Of a DNA stretch of 64,000 nt, positions 42,252-50,472 are shown piece after piece (position 1 is the first letter of the stretch; the number at the start of each line of letters is the position of its first letter). The notes under the pieces were generated by a model, which was given only the letters and a program-made list of their open reading frames with translations, was not told the DNA's origin and did no database searches. The stretch comes from DATACN01 sp038215095 (GTDB taxonomy: Bacteria; Actinomycetota; Thermoleophilia; Solirubrobacterales; Thermoleophilaceae), in NCBI GenBank assembly GCA_038215095.1, contig JBBQRG010000003.1:11420-75419 (forward strand), in the 5' to 3' direction. A program made the position numbers and the translations under genes.

Positions 42252-43154
42252 TCAGCTCAAGAGCGACCAGGCGGCGGCGCGGAGCTCCTCCGCTGCGGCG
42301 GCCGCGGCCTCGGCAGGCTGGCCGCCGCGCTGGACGTGGGCGTTCACGATCGAACGCGACGCGGTGACGAGGCCGGCCGCCGGGTGCGGCTCGAAGGCCG
42401 GGCCCAGATCCTCCACGCGGCCGCCCTGGGCCCCCACGCCGGGCAGCAGGAAGATCGCGCGCGGCATCAGCTCGCGCAGGCGAGCGAGCAGCTCCGGCTG
42501 GGTGGCGCCGGTGACGGCACCGACGCAGGACAGGCCGCAGTCGCCGGTCAGGGCGGAGCCCAGCTCGTCGGCCAGCCGCGCGAGCCGTTCGTGCAGCGGC
42601 GGGTCGCCCGCGTCCTGGAGCTCGGCGGCCCCAGGGTTCGAGGTGCGCACGAGCACGAAGCAGGCCGCCCCCGCCGCCGCAGCCGCATCGACCAGCGGCT
42701 CGAGCGCGTCGCGGCCGAGCAGCGGGTTGGCGGTGAAGGCGTCGGCCCCGAGCCCCTGCACCGCTCCGAAGGGCCCGTCGGTCTGGCCCACCAGGGCCTG
42801 CGCATAGGCGGCGGCCGTGACCGGCACGTCGCCGCGCTTGCCGTCGGCGAGCACGAGCAGCCCCGCCTCGCGCGCGGCGGCCGCGGCGTCCTCCAACGCG
42901 GCCCAGCCCGGTGGGCCGAGCCGCTCGAAGCAGGCCAGCTGCAGCTTGACCGCGACGCAGGCCGCGCCCGCAGCCGCGATGGCGGCGCGGCAATGACGTG
43001 CCACCGCGGCCGCCGTGGCCTCGCGCGGATCCTCCGGCTCCGCCGCGTCCAGCGCCTCGGGCCAGAGCGCGGCGGGGTCCGGATCCAGCCCCAGCACGAC
43101 GCGGCTCTGGCGCTCCTCCGTGAGCGCCGCGAGCCGGTCGGCGAAATGAGCCAC
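42252..43154 (-). CDS. pyrF: Orotidine-5'-phosphate decarboxylase, type 2
   Basis: Last step of UMP synthesis. 300 residues; the catalytic motif is LVLADGKRGDVPVTA (Lys and Asp of the tetrad), with VKLQLACFE upstream and the phosphate-binding end LLPGVGAQGG. Longer than type 1 enzymes, as in other actinobacteria. GTG 43154 is used. HU is encoded upstream and hairpins lie in between. Confidence 0.94.
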   Translation of the reverse strand: MAHFADRLAALTEERQSRVVLGLDPDPAALWPEALDAAEPEDPREATAAAVARHCRAAIAAAGAACVAVKLQLACFERLGPPGWAALEDAAAAAREAGLLVLADGKRGDVPVTAAAYAQALVGQTDGPFGAVQGLGADAFTANPLLGRDALEPLVDAAAAAGAACFVLVRTSNPGAAELQDAGDPPLHERLARLADELGSALTGDCGLSCVGAVTGATQPELLARLRELMPRAIFLLPGVGAQGGRVEDLGPAFEPHPAAGLVTASRSIVNAHVQRGGQPAEAAAAAAEELRAAAWSLLS

Positions 43155-43157
43155 CTA

Positions 43158-43190
43158 AGTCCCCCTGGGCGCTGGGACTCTGCCTGGGGG
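43158..43190 (-). terminator. Hairpin-rich spacer after the HU gene
   Basis: AGTCCC (43158-43163) pairs with GGGACT (43174-43179), and CCCCC (43161) can alternatively pair with GGGGG (43186). The overlapping stems lie six bases beyond the HU stop codon and before pyrF, fitting a terminator or attenuator. Confidence 0.45.
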
Positions 43191-43195
43191 CTTGC

Positions 43196-43471
43196 TCAGC
43201 CCTTAACGGCCTTCTTCAGGCCGGAGCCCGCGCTGAACTTCGGCACCTTGCTCGCGGCGATCTGGATCTTCTCGCCGGTCTGCGGGTTCACGCCCTGGCG
43301 GGCGCCACGGTCGCTCACCGAGAACTTGCCGAAGCCGGTGAAGCTGACTTCGCCGCCGCGGCGCAGGGTCTCCGAGACCACGCCGATGAAGGCGTCCACG
43401 GCCTTGCCGGCCTCGGCCTTGCCGAGCCCCGCCTCAGAGGCCACCTGATCAGTGAATTCTTGCTTGGTCAC
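43196..43471 (-). CDS. hup: HU-family DNA-binding protein
   Basis: A 91-residue nucleoid protein. Typical blocks are KQEFTDQVASEAGLGKAEAGKAV, EVSFTGFGKFSV and RQGVNPQTGEKIQIAASKVPKF; no long Lys/Ala tail. GTG 43471 is chosen because a strong RBS (AGGAGGAAA on the minus strand, 43475-43483) is correctly spaced; an upstream ATG at 43522 would remove that logic. The 120 bases upstream to 43591 contain no gene. Confidence 0.96.
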   Translation of the reverse strand: MTKQEFTDQVASEAGLGKAEAGKAVDAFIGVVSETLRRGGEVSFTGFGKFSVSDRGARQGVNPQTGEKIQIAASKVPKFSAGSGLKKAVKG

Positions 43472-43591
43472 TCTTTCCTCCTTCTTGATTGGTCGGCGGA
43501 ACGTAACAATGCCCGCGGACAAGCGAAGTCCGGCAACCCGCTCTGGAAGCGGGAAATCCGCAATTTCCGGGCTGACCCGGGCGCATTTCGC

Positions 43592-44950
43592 CTAGGAGCC
43601 GGAGACCGACATGGTCCCGATCAGCACCGGAGGCGCCTTCACGCTGCCGCCGAAGGGGACCCAGCGCGCCTCCGCCCCGACGCCGTCCACGGCCCGCAGC
43701 ATCGACACGAGGTCGCTCGCGATCGTGAGCTCGCGCACGGGCTGGCCCAACTCGCCGTTCTCGATGAGCCGCCCCGACGCCCCCACCGAGAAGGTGCCGG
43801 ACACGGGGTTCACACCGGAGTGCAGGCCGGCGACGTCGGTCACGTAGAGGCCGTCGCCCGCGCGCGCCACGAGCTCCTCCAGCGTTCCCTCACCCGGCTC
43901 GACGACCAGGTTGCTGGTGCCCACCGACGGGGGCGAGCGGTAGGAGCCGCGGCTGGCGTTGGCGGTGGTCGCCCGCTCGCCCTTGCGCGCGGTGCGCGTG
44001 TCGAACAGGAAGCTCTGGAGCCGGCCGCCCTCGATCAGCGCGGTGCGGCGCGTGGCGGAGCCCTCGCCGTCGAAGGGCGAGCTGCTCGGGCCGTCCGGGT
44101 CGGTGGCGTCGTCGGCGATGGCCAGCGCCGGGTCGGCCACCTCGTCGCCCTCGCGGTCGGCGAACAGCGAGCGCCCGCGCTGCACCGCGTCCGCGGAAAG
44201 CATGCCGCCGATGAAGCCGACGAAGGAGGCCGCCACGAAGGCGTCGAGCACGACCGGGCAGCGGCGGCTGGCCGGCTGGCGCGCCCCCACGAGCGAGCGG
44301 GCCCGCTCCCCGGCCTCGCGGCCGATCGCCTCGGCATCGAGGCGCCCGGGGTCGCGGGCGAGGCCGACACCGAGCCCGGTCATCAGGTCCGAGCCCTCGC
44401 CGGCGAAAGCCGACGCGTAGGACCACGCGCCGGTGACCGCGTAGCCGGACTGGAAGCCGCGCGAGTTGGCCAGCGCGACCGTGGCCTCGGCGTCGGAGTA
44501 GACGGCGTTCTCGACCTGGGTCACGCCCTCGACCGCCCGCGCGGCGCGCTCGACCTCCAGCGCCAGCTCGACCTTCTGCTCGGTCGACCAGTCGTCGAAC
44601 GCGGCGGAGCGCAGCCCGGCCACCTCGGTCGCGCCGGATTCCTCCGGCAGGCCGTCGAACTCGTCCTCGTCGGCCACCGCTGCCGACTCGTAGGCCGCCC
44701 GCGCGACCCTGGTCACGCCGTCCTCGCTCAGGTCGGTGCCGTAGGCGTAGCCGGAGCGCCCGCCCTCGGCGAAGGCGCGCACCCCCACGCCGCGGCCACC
44801 GGCGTCGCTGAGGCTCTCGACCTCGCCGTCGTACACGTGCACGTTGCGGCTGACACCGCTCTCCGTGAAGCCCTCGGCGTCGCTGGCGCCGGCGGCGAGC
44901 GCCGCCTCGACCGCGCGCCGGGCCGCGGCCTCGAGCTCGCCGTCGGTCAT
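43592..44950 (-). CDS. pmbA: PmbA/TldE-type subunit of the TldD/TldE protease
   Basis: A 452-residue partner of TldD. It has the family opening (GVSRNVHVYDGEVESLSDAGG), the C-terminal SGTFSVGASGRLIENGELGQPVREL, and lacks the HExxxH zinc site, as expected for TldE. With TldD it unwinds and cuts peptides such as RiPP precursors, or toxin/antitoxin peptides, in other bacteria. ATG 44950 overlaps the TldD stop by four bases. Confidence 0.92.
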   Translation of the reverse strand: MTDGELEAAARRAVEAALAAGASDAEGFTESGVSRNVHVYDGEVESLSDAGGRGVGVRAFAEGGRSGYAYGTDLSEDGVTRVARAAYESAAVADEDEFDGLPEESGATEVAGLRSAAFDDWSTEQKVELALEVERAARAVEGVTQVENAVYSDAEATVALANSRGFQSGYAVTGAWSYASAFAGEGSDLMTGLGVGLARDPGRLDAEAIGREAGERARSLVGARQPASRRCPVVLDAFVAASFVGFIGGMLSADAVQRGRSLFADREGDEVADPALAIADDATDPDGPSSSPFDGEGSATRRTALIEGGRLQSFLFDTRTARKGERATTANASRGSYRSPPSVGTSNLVVEPGEGTLEELVARAGDGLYVTDVAGLHSGVNPVSGTFSVGASGRLIENGELGQPVRELTIASDLVSMLRAVDGVGAEARWVPFGGSVKAPPVLIGTMSVSGS

Positions 44951-46332
44951 TCCCCGGTCCCGCCCACCGTGAGCTGGCGGATGCGCACGTGCGGCTGCCC
45001 GACCCCGGCCGGCACGCTCTGCCCGGCCTTGCCGCAGTAGCCCGTGGCGATGTCGAGGTCGCCCGCGATCGCGTCGATGGCCGCCAGCGCCTCGAGCCCG
45101 TTGCCCACCAGCGTGGCGCCGCGCACCGGCGCCGTCACCTCGCCGTTCTCGATCAGGTAGGCCTCGGATACGCCGAAGACGAAGTCGCCGGTGGCGGGCT
45201 CCACCTGGCCGCCGCCGAACGAGACCGCGTACAGCCCGCGCTCGACGCCCGCGAAGAGGTCCTCGCGGCTGGCCTGGCCGGGCGCGAAGTAGGTGTTGGT
45301 CATGCGTGGCACCGGCACGTAGCGGAAGCTCTCGCGGCGGCCGTTGCCCGTGGACTCGACGCCGTCCTTGCGCGCGCGCAGCAGGTCGTAGAGGTAGGCG
45401 GTGAGCTGGCCGTTCTCGATCACTGTGGTGCGGCGGGTCGGCGTGCCCTCGTCGTCGATGCCGTCGCTGCCCCACTCCCCGGTCTTGAGGCCGTCGTCGT
45501 AGGCGGTCACGAAAGGCTCGGCCACCTGCTCGCCGAGCTTGCCCGCGTACACGCTGGCGCGCTTCTGCACGGCGTCCGCCTCGAGCCCGTGGCCCACCGC
45601 CTCGTGCAGCAGCACGCCGCCGAAGCCGTTGCCCACCACCACCGGCAGCCGGCCGGTGGGCGCGTCCACGGCGTCGAGCATGGTGAGCGCCTTGCGGGCG
45701 GCCGCCTCGGCCACCTGCTCGGGGTCGGTCTCGATCAGCTCCCAGCCGGCGTGCCCGCCGCGGGTGTCGGTGCCGGTCTCCACTCGGCCGTCGCGTCGCG
45801 CCACGACCTGGGCGCTGAGCCTGACGCGTGTGCGGTCGTCGGCCGCCGCGAGCCCGTCGGAGTTGAATACCTGCACGCGCCGGCGTCCCTCGGCGTAGCC
45901 CACGCGCGCCTGCGCGACCTCGTCGCCGGCCGCACGGGCGCGCTCGTCGAGGGCTCGCAGCAGGTCGGCCTTGGTGGAGGCGTCCACCTCCTGGGGGCGC
46001 TTGGCGATCGGGTGCACGTCGCGCGGCTCCGCGGCGCTGAGCGCGGCGGGATGCTCGGCCTCGCCACGCACGGCCTCGGCCACCGAGCCCGCGGCACGGA
46101 GCAGGTCAGGCTCGGCGAGCCCGTCCACGTAGCCGTAGTAGCTGGCCTCGCCCTCCACCACTCGCACGCAGGCGCCGAGCTCGAGCCCCGCTACCGGACG
46201 CTCGACCTTGCTGTCGTCGAGCGATAGCCGGAAGCCCTCGCGGGACTCCGCGTAGAGCTCGGCCAGGTCGCCGCCGCGCTGCAGCGCGGCCTCGAGCACG
46301 CGACCCGCCAGCTCGGGGTCGACGAAGGTCAT
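44947..46332 (-). CDS. tldD: TldD-type metalloprotease
   Basis: The catalytic subunit, 461 residues. The zinc motif HEAVGH is at 243-248 with GLEAD after it; further zinc ligand region near the C-terminus (SEAYLIENGEVTAPVRGATLVG). ATG 46332 overlaps the preceding small gene (46329-46577) by four bases. The pair with PmbA is translationally coupled. Its native peptide substrate is not apparent; no RiPP precursor is adjacent. Confidence 0.94.
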   Translation of the reverse strand: MTFVDPELAGRVLEAALQRGGDLAELYAESREGFRLSLDDSKVERPVAGLELGACVRVVEGEASYYGYVDGLAEPDLLRAAGSVAEAVRGEAEHPAALSAAEPRDVHPIAKRPQEVDASTKADLLRALDERARAAGDEVAQARVGYAEGRRRVQVFNSDGLAAADDRTRVRLSAQVVARRDGRVETGTDTRGGHAGWELIETDPEQVAEAAARKALTMLDAVDAPTGRLPVVVGNGFGGVLLHEAVGHGLEADAVQKRASVYAGKLGEQVAEPFVTAYDDGLKTGEWGSDGIDDEGTPTRRTTVIENGQLTAYLYDLLRARKDGVESTGNGRRESFRYVPVPRMTNTYFAPGQASREDLFAGVERGLYAVSFGGGQVEPATGDFVFGVSEAYLIENGEVTAPVRGATLVGNGLEALAAIDAIAGDLDIATGYCGKAGQSVPAGVGQPHVRIRQLTVGGTGE

Positions 46333-46577
46333 GTGTCTTCCTTCGGCGCGAGCGCCGGTGCCGCCGGTGGCGGCTCGCCGGCCAGCGCGACCATCCGCTC
46401 GCTGAGCTCCAGCACGCGGGCGTGGCCACGGGCCTCGGGCTGGAGCAGCCGCGCGAGCCCGGCCGCGTCGTACACCAGCACGCGCGGCTCGCGGTCGCGC
46501 GCGATCCGGCGCATGGTGGCCGCCGCCCCGCCGGCCAGCCCGGTGGCGCGCCCGAATGCGCCCTTCTTCTCCTTCAC
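46329..46577 (-). CDS. Small basic hypothetical protein in the TldD operon
   Basis: An 82-residue protein with a basic N-terminus (KEKKGAFGRATG), a short Gly/Ala stretch and a helical region (EPRVLVYDAAGLARLLQPEARGHARVLELSERMVAL, read in pieces at residues 30-65). GTG 46577 overlaps the Roadblock-like gene (GTGA), and its stop overlaps the tldD start. The position between the two argues for a function in the same system. Family not recognised. Confidence 0.7.
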   Translation of the reverse strand: MKEKKGAFGRATGLAGGAAATMRRIARDREPRVLVYDAAGLARLLQPEARGHARVLELSERMVALAGEPPPAAPALAPKEDT

Positions 46578-46966
46578 GCCGCCGCCTCGCGCCTGACGAT
46601 CGGCGGGCCGCCCTCGAGCTCGTGCAGCACCGAGCGCAGGTCGTAGAGCATCAAAGAGGGGAGCGCCTTGCGCCGCGCCACGACCGCGAGCGTCCAACGC
46701 GGCGTGCGCGAGGCGAACACGGCACCGCCGGGCACCTGCGCCTCGACCTGCTCGGCGGGCTCCCCGCGGGTGCCGGAGTCGACGGCCTCGAAGATCCCGC
46801 GCGCGAGCTCGCCCAGCTCCTGCGCGCGGGCCGCGTCGGGCTCGGTGCTGGCGGCCAGCGCGCCCGCGGCGTCGAGCAGCACGGCGGTGTGCGCGTCAAC
46901 CGACAGGGTGCAGAGCCGCTCGGGCGTTTGCTCGGGCTTGAGCGTCTCGGCCGCCATCGAGGTCAC
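46574..46966 (-). CDS. Roadblock/LC7-like small protein, first gene of the TldD operon
   Basis: A 130-residue protein with an alpha/beta pattern like Roadblock/longin regulators: a strand with VDAHTAVLLDAAGAL, a helix (AQELGELARGIFEAV) and a C-terminal strand-helix (WTLAVVARRKALPSLMLYDLRSVLHEL). The assignment rests on pattern only. Start GTG 46966 or ATG 46957. It heads a four-gene set with overlaps: this gene, the small basic gene, tldD, pmbA. Confidence 0.6.
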   Translation of the reverse strand: MTSMAAETLKPEQTPERLCTLSVDAHTAVLLDAAGALAASTEPDAARAQELGELARGIFEAVDSGTRGEPAEQVEAQVPGGAVFASRTPRWTLAVVARRKALPSLMLYDLRSVLHELEGGPPIVRREAAA

Positions 46967-46975
46967 AATACTCAG

Positions 46976-47116
46976 GTGCCCCTATCGCGAATCTCATGGC
47001 TCGTGACCGTCGGGATCTGCCTGGTCGCGGCCCTGCTGCTCATCCTCTCGGGCTATTCGGGCTACTCAGGCGTGCTGCTCGCGGTCGGCGCCGCCGCCGC
47101 TGTGAACCTGATCTGA
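46976..47116 (+). CDS. 46-residue hydrophobic protein with two TM helices
   Basis: GTG 46976 starts a protein whose sequence is nearly all hydrophobic: WLVTVGICLVAALLLILSG, a Gly/Tyr/Ser turn (YSGYSG), then VLLAVGAAAAVNLI. It diverges from the Roadblock-like gene by nine bases and its end overlaps the end of the convergent cation-efflux gene by 51 bases. Supported by hydrophobic pattern and position; unknown function. Confidence 0.55.
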   Translation: MPLSRISWLVTVGICLVAALLLILSGYSGYSGVLLAVGAAAAVNLI

Positions 47117-48052
47117 AGGCCGGTCCGCGGCCGACTCCGGCTCGAGGTGGATCAGCACGTCGGCGCCGCGGAGGTGCCGCTTGATCTCGGCCTGCAGCTC
47201 GTGGCTCACGTCGTGGGCGCGCTGCAGCGTGGTGCCGTCGCGGAACTGCACGTGCATGTCCACGTAGCGGCGGCTGCCGGCGCGCCGCGCCCGCAGCTTG
47301 TGGAAGCCCGCGACCTCGCCGGGCGCCGCGGCGTCGATCGCCGTCCGCACCGCCTCGAGCTCGTCCTGTGGCAGCGCCTCGTCCACAAGCACCCTCCCGG
47401 AGCGATTCAGGATGCGAATGCCCGAGTAGACGATCGCCACCGCCACGACCAGCGCGACCGCGGGGTCGAGCTGCTGGATACCCGTGACCTGGACGAGCAC
47501 GAGCGCCACCAGCACCCCGAACGAGGTGCCGGCGTCGGTGCGCAGGTGCGCGGCGTCGCCCTCCAGCGCCGGAGAGTCCGTCGCGCGAGCCTTGCGCGAC
47601 AGATAGGTGGACACGGCCAGGTTGGCGACGCCGGAGAAGCCGATCACAGCAATGCCGAAGCCGAGCTTCTCGACCTCCGCCCCCGACGCCAGGCGCCGCG
47701 CCGACTCGAACACGATCACCGCGGCGCCGACGAGGATCAGCATGCCCTCGATCGCCGCGGCCAGGTTCTCCACCTTCTGGTGGCCGTAGGGGTGCGACTC
47801 GTCGGCGGGCTCGTCGGCCTTCCGCACCGAGAAGAAGGCGATCACGGAGGCGAGCAGGTCGATCGAGGAGTGGATTGCCTCGGTCACGATCGCGATCGAG
47901 CCGGTGATCAGGCCGGCGGCGAGCTTGAGCGCGATCAGCAGCGAGTTCGACAGGATCGAGACGGCCGCCGCGCGCGTCTTCGTGGGTGCCGGAGCGGAGC
48001 CGCTCGGGCCCGGCGCGTTCACGATTCCACTCCTCGAGAAGAGGTGGCTCAC
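47066..48052 (-). CDS. Cation diffusion facilitator transporter
   Basis: A 328-residue CDF-family efflux protein for zinc or another divalent metal. The membrane half has five or six helices with the metal-site motif HSSIDLLASVIAF (note Ser-Ser-Ile-Asp after His) and HLRTDAGTS in a later helix, followed by a C-terminal cytoplasmic ferredoxin-like domain (HVQFRDGTTLQRAHDVSHELQ). GTG 48052 overlaps the rdgB stop; GTG 48022 is an alternative. Confidence 0.9.
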   Translation of the reverse strand: MSHLFSRSGIVNAPGPSGSAPAPTKTRAAAVSILSNSLLIALKLAAGLITGSIAIVTEAIHSSIDLLASVIAFFSVRKADEPADESHPYGHQKVENLAAAIEGMLILVGAAVIVFESARRLASGAEVEKLGFGIAVIGFSGVANLAVSTYLSRKARATDSPALEGDAAHLRTDAGTSFGVLVALVLVQVTGIQQLDPAVALVVAVAIVYSGIRILNRSGRVLVDEALPQDELEAVRTAIDAAAPGEVAGFHKLRARRAGSRRYVDMHVQFRDGTTLQRAHDVSHELQAEIKRHLRGADVLIHLEPESAADRPSDQVHSGGGADREQHA

Positions 48053-48690
48053 TTCGGCCTTCTCCGCTTGCGCTCGCCGAACTCGAACGGGTTGCGCAAC
48101 CTGGGCAGCCCGGGCTCGAGCCTGTTGAGCTTCTCGCGAAGCTGGCGCGCCGCCCGCCCGCGATGGCTGATGGCGTGCTTCTCGTCGGGCGAGAGCTCGG
48201 CCATCGTGCGGCCGTCGTCGCGGTCGGCCGGCACGAACGCCGGGTCGTAGCCGAAGCCGCCGTCGCCGCGCGGCTCGTGGGTCAGCTCGCCCTCGCAGCG
48301 GCCCTCCACCACGATCTCCTGGCCGCCCGGCTCCACGTACACGAGCACGCACACGTAGGCCAGGCCCGGGTCGGCGCCGGGCGGCACGTCGCGCAGCAGC
48401 TTCTCGAGGTTCTCCTCGTCGCTGGCGCCATCGCCGGCGAAGCGGGCGCTGAACACCCCGGGCGCTCCGCGCAGCGCGGCCGACTCGATGCCGGAGTCGT
48501 CGGCCACCGCCGGCATCCCCGTGGCGGCGGCCGCGGCCCGGCCCTTGATCAGCGCGTTGGCCTTGAAGGTGGTGCCGGTCTCGGGCGGTAGCTCTACGCC
48601 CGCCGGCAGCGGCTCGAGCTCGTGCGGGCGCATCAGGTCGCCCAGCTCGCGGACCTTGTGCTCGTTCCTCGTCGCCAGCACCAGCCGCAT
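48049..48690 (-). CDS. rdgB: dITP/XTP pyrophosphatase (HAM1/RdgB)
   Basis: Cleans deaminated purine nucleotides from the pool. 213 residues; LVLATRNEHKVREL, VADDSGIESAALRGAPGVFSARF and GFGYDPAFVP are standard. The C-terminal tail is basic (GERKRRRPK) and slightly longer than usual. Located between rph and the CDF transporter in a leftward chain. Confidence 0.95.
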   Translation of the reverse strand: MRLVLATRNEHKVRELGDLMRPHELEPLPAGVELPPETGTTFKANALIKGRAAAAATGMPAVADDSGIESAALRGAPGVFSARFAGDGASDEENLEKLLRDVPPGADPGLAYVCVLVYVEPGGQEIVVEGRCEGELTHEPRGDGGFGYDPAFVPADRDDGRTMAELSPDEKHAISHRGRAARQLREKLNRLEPGLPRLRNPFEFGERKRRRPK

Positions 48691-48697
48691 GGGCGCC

Positions 48698-49432
48698 TCA
48701 GCCCGCGGCGGCGCCGACGGCGTCCTGCTGCGCGCCGCGCAGGCGCTCGATGCCCGCGGCGGCCAGCGCCAGCAGCTCGTCCAGCGAGGCGCGCGAGAGC
48801 GGCGTGCGCTCGGCAGTGGCCTGGACCTCGACGAGCCCGTCGTCGCCGGTCATGACCACGTTGGCGTCGACCTCGGCGGTCGAGTCCTCGGAGTAGTCGA
48901 GGTCGAGCAGCGCCACACCGCCGACGACACCGCACGAGACAGCGGCCACCGACTGGGTGAGCGGCACGCGGTCGAGCTTGCCCTCGCCGACCAGACGACG
49001 CAGCGCCAGCTCGAGCGCCACGTAGCCGCCGGTGATGGCCGCGCAGCGCGTGCCGCCGTCGGCCTCCAGCACGTCGCAGTCGATCCAGACCGTGCGCTCC
49101 CCGAGCGCCTTGAAGTCGATCACCCCGCGCAGCGAGCGGCCGATCAGCCGCTGGATCTCCACCGAGCGGCCATCGGGCCGTCCCTTCGACACGTCGCGCT
49201 TCTTGCGGTCGCCGGTTGAGGCCGGGAGCATCCCGTATTCCGCCGTGACCCAGCCGCGGCCCTTACCCATCATCCAGCGCGGCACCTCCTCCTCGACCGA
49301 GGCCGTGCAGATCACGCGCGTGCCGCCCGCGGCGATCAGCGCCGAGCCGGTGGCTGTGCTCACGAAGCCGGTCTCGATCGTGATCTCGCGCAGGTCGCCG
49401 GGGCCGCGGCCGTCGTTGCGGGTGTCGCTCAC
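48698..49432 (-). CDS. rph: Ribonuclease PH
   Basis: Phosphorolytic 3'-to-5' exoribonuclease that trims tRNA ends, 244 residues. Motifs include TASVEEEVPRWM, GWVTAEYGMLPAST and the phosphate-binding GRSVEIQRLIGRSLRGV, and DCDVLEADGGTRCAAITGG. GTG 49432 overlaps the murI stop (GTGA). The order murI-rph-rdgB is frequent in actinobacteria. Confidence 0.96.
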   Translation of the reverse strand: MSDTRNDGRGPGDLREITIETGFVSTATGSALIAAGGTRVICTASVEEEVPRWMMGKGRGWVTAEYGMLPASTGDRKKRDVSKGRPDGRSVEIQRLIGRSLRGVIDFKALGERTVWIDCDVLEADGGTRCAAITGGYVALELALRRLVGEGKLDRVPLTQSVAAVSCGVVGGVALLDLDYSEDSTAEVDANVVMTGDDGLVEVQATAERTPLSRASLDELLALAAAGIERLRGAQQDAVGAAAG

Positions 49433-50271
49433 GCGGCCCGCCTCACGCCGCCGAGCTCGACCTCCACGTGGCCGACCTCCTCGATCGGCAGCTGCAGGAA
49501 GCGGGTGCCGAGGCGCCTGAACGCCGCCGGGTCGCCCGAGGCGAGGAAGCGGTAGTTGCCCCTGCGGTCCGGATCGTTCTCGAGCCCCGCCGCGCGCAGC
49601 TCGGCCTCGACCTCGGCGGCGATCGCCTCGCCCGAGCTGACGATCGACACGCCGCGCCCGAGCTCGCGCTGGAGCACGGGCCGCACGAGCGGATAGTGGG
49701 TGCAGCCGAGGATCACCGTGTCCACGCCCGCTGCCTTGAGCGGCCGGCAGGCGCCCTCGACGCAGGCGACCACGCGGCCGTCCACCTCGCCGCCGAGCTG
49801 GATCAGCGGCGCGAGCTCGGCGCTCGGGACGGCGTGCAGCTCGGCATGCGGGGCGACCTCGGCGAGGGCGCGTTCGTACGCGCCGCTCTCCACCGTCGCG
49901 GGCGTGGCGAGCAGCCCGACGCGTCCGCTGATCGTGGCCTTCGCCGCCAGGCGCGACTCGGGCCGCACCACACCCACAACCGACACCCGCCCCGCCAGCT
50001 CGGCCCGCAGCACCGGGAGCGCTGCAGCGGTGGCCGAGTTGCAGGCCACGACGAGCAGCTTCGCGCCCTCGGCCAGGAGGATCTCCGCGAGCTCGCGAGC
50101 GAAGGCCAGCAGTTGGCCCGGCTCGCGGTCGCCATAGGGGAAGCGCGCGGTGTCGCCCAGGTAGAGAAAGTCCTCGTGCGGAAGCGACACGAGGCACTCG
50201 TGCAGGACCGTGAGGCCGCCGACCCCGGAGTCGAAGACGGCGACCGGAAGCGATCGCTCGGAAGGCGCCAC
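49429..50271 (-). CDS. murI: Glutamate racemase
   Basis: Makes D-glutamate for peptidoglycan. 280 residues from GTG 50271, just ahead of LPVAVFDSGVGG; both catalytic Cys are present (VVACNSATAAA and ILGCTHYPL). The frame is open upstream to 50400, but that part reads through heptamer and GC-rich repeats and is not family-like, so it is treated as leader. Confidence 0.94.
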   Translation of the reverse strand: MAPSERSLPVAVFDSGVGGLTVLHECLVSLPHEDFLYLGDTARFPYGDREPGQLLAFARELAEILLAEGAKLLVVACNSATAAALPVLRAELAGRVSVVGVVRPESRLAAKATISGRVGLLATPATVESGAYERALAEVAPHAELHAVPSAELAPLIQLGGEVDGRVVACVEGACRPLKAAGVDTVILGCTHYPLVRPVLQRELGRGVSIVSSGEAIAAEVEAELRAAGLENDPDRRGNYRFLASGDPAAFRRLGTRFLQLPIEEVGHVEVELGGVRRAA

Positions 50272-50306
50272 GGCCGAACATGGTCGCAGGCGCCGCGGCG
50301 CGCGTC

Positions 50307-50334
50307 CGGGCAGCGGGCAGCGGGCAGCGGGCAG
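50307..50334. repeat. Heptamer tandem repeat in the murI leader
   Basis: Four perfect copies of CGGGCAG in a row, 36 bases upstream of the murI start. Seven-base steps would change the frame of any longer murI form, and may alter leader structure. Nearby DNA also carries a dispersed repeat copy. Confidence 0.75.
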
Positions 50335-50355
50335 CGAAGGTCGGATCGCCACCGG

Positions 50356-50394
50356 TCGCGTCGGGGGCGCGGACCTCCGCGGGCAGCCCGCTCG
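50356..50394 (+). repeat. Dispersed GC-rich intergenic repeat, copy 3
   Basis: TCGCGTCGGGGGCGCG (50356-50371) matches copy 1 with one change, and CCGCGGGCAGCCCG (50377-50390) matches copy 2. It lies between murI and the pilin gene. The central part is shorter than in copies 1 and 2. Confidence 0.5.
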
Positions 50395-50406
50395 CCTCAC
50401 CGCGCG

Positions 50407-50442
50407 CTGGAGAGCGCGCCCGCGAAGCGGGAGGCTCTCCAG
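50407..50442 (-). terminator. Strong hairpin after the pilin gene (distal)
   Basis: CTGGAGAGC at 50407-50415 pairs with GCTCTCCAG at 50434-50442, and CCGC/GCGG extend the stem inside around a TTC loop as read on the minus strand. It directly follows a second inverted repeat that begins in the pilin coding end. Confidence 0.6.
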
Positions 50443-50445
50443 AGG

Positions 50446-50472
50446 AAGGTGGAATTCTCAGAATTCCACCTT
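50446..50472 (-). terminator. Perfect inverted repeat spanning the pilin stop codon
   Basis: AAGGTGGAATTCT and AGAATTCCACCTT, 13 bases each, separated by one base. The last four codons and stop of the pilin gene (KVEF-stop) form one arm. With the hairpin at 50407 it makes a double structure that likely ends the transcript or protects its 3' end. Confidence 0.6.

Noticed and set aside
50272..50400. Longer murI start at GTG 50400
   Set aside because: The extra 43 residues are coded by repeat DNA and unlike the racemase family; GTG 50271 lies at the conserved start.
50280..50460. CRISPR-like repeat array at the murI-pilin spacer
   Set aside because: Repeats are contiguous heptamers and inverted repeats, without unique spacers.
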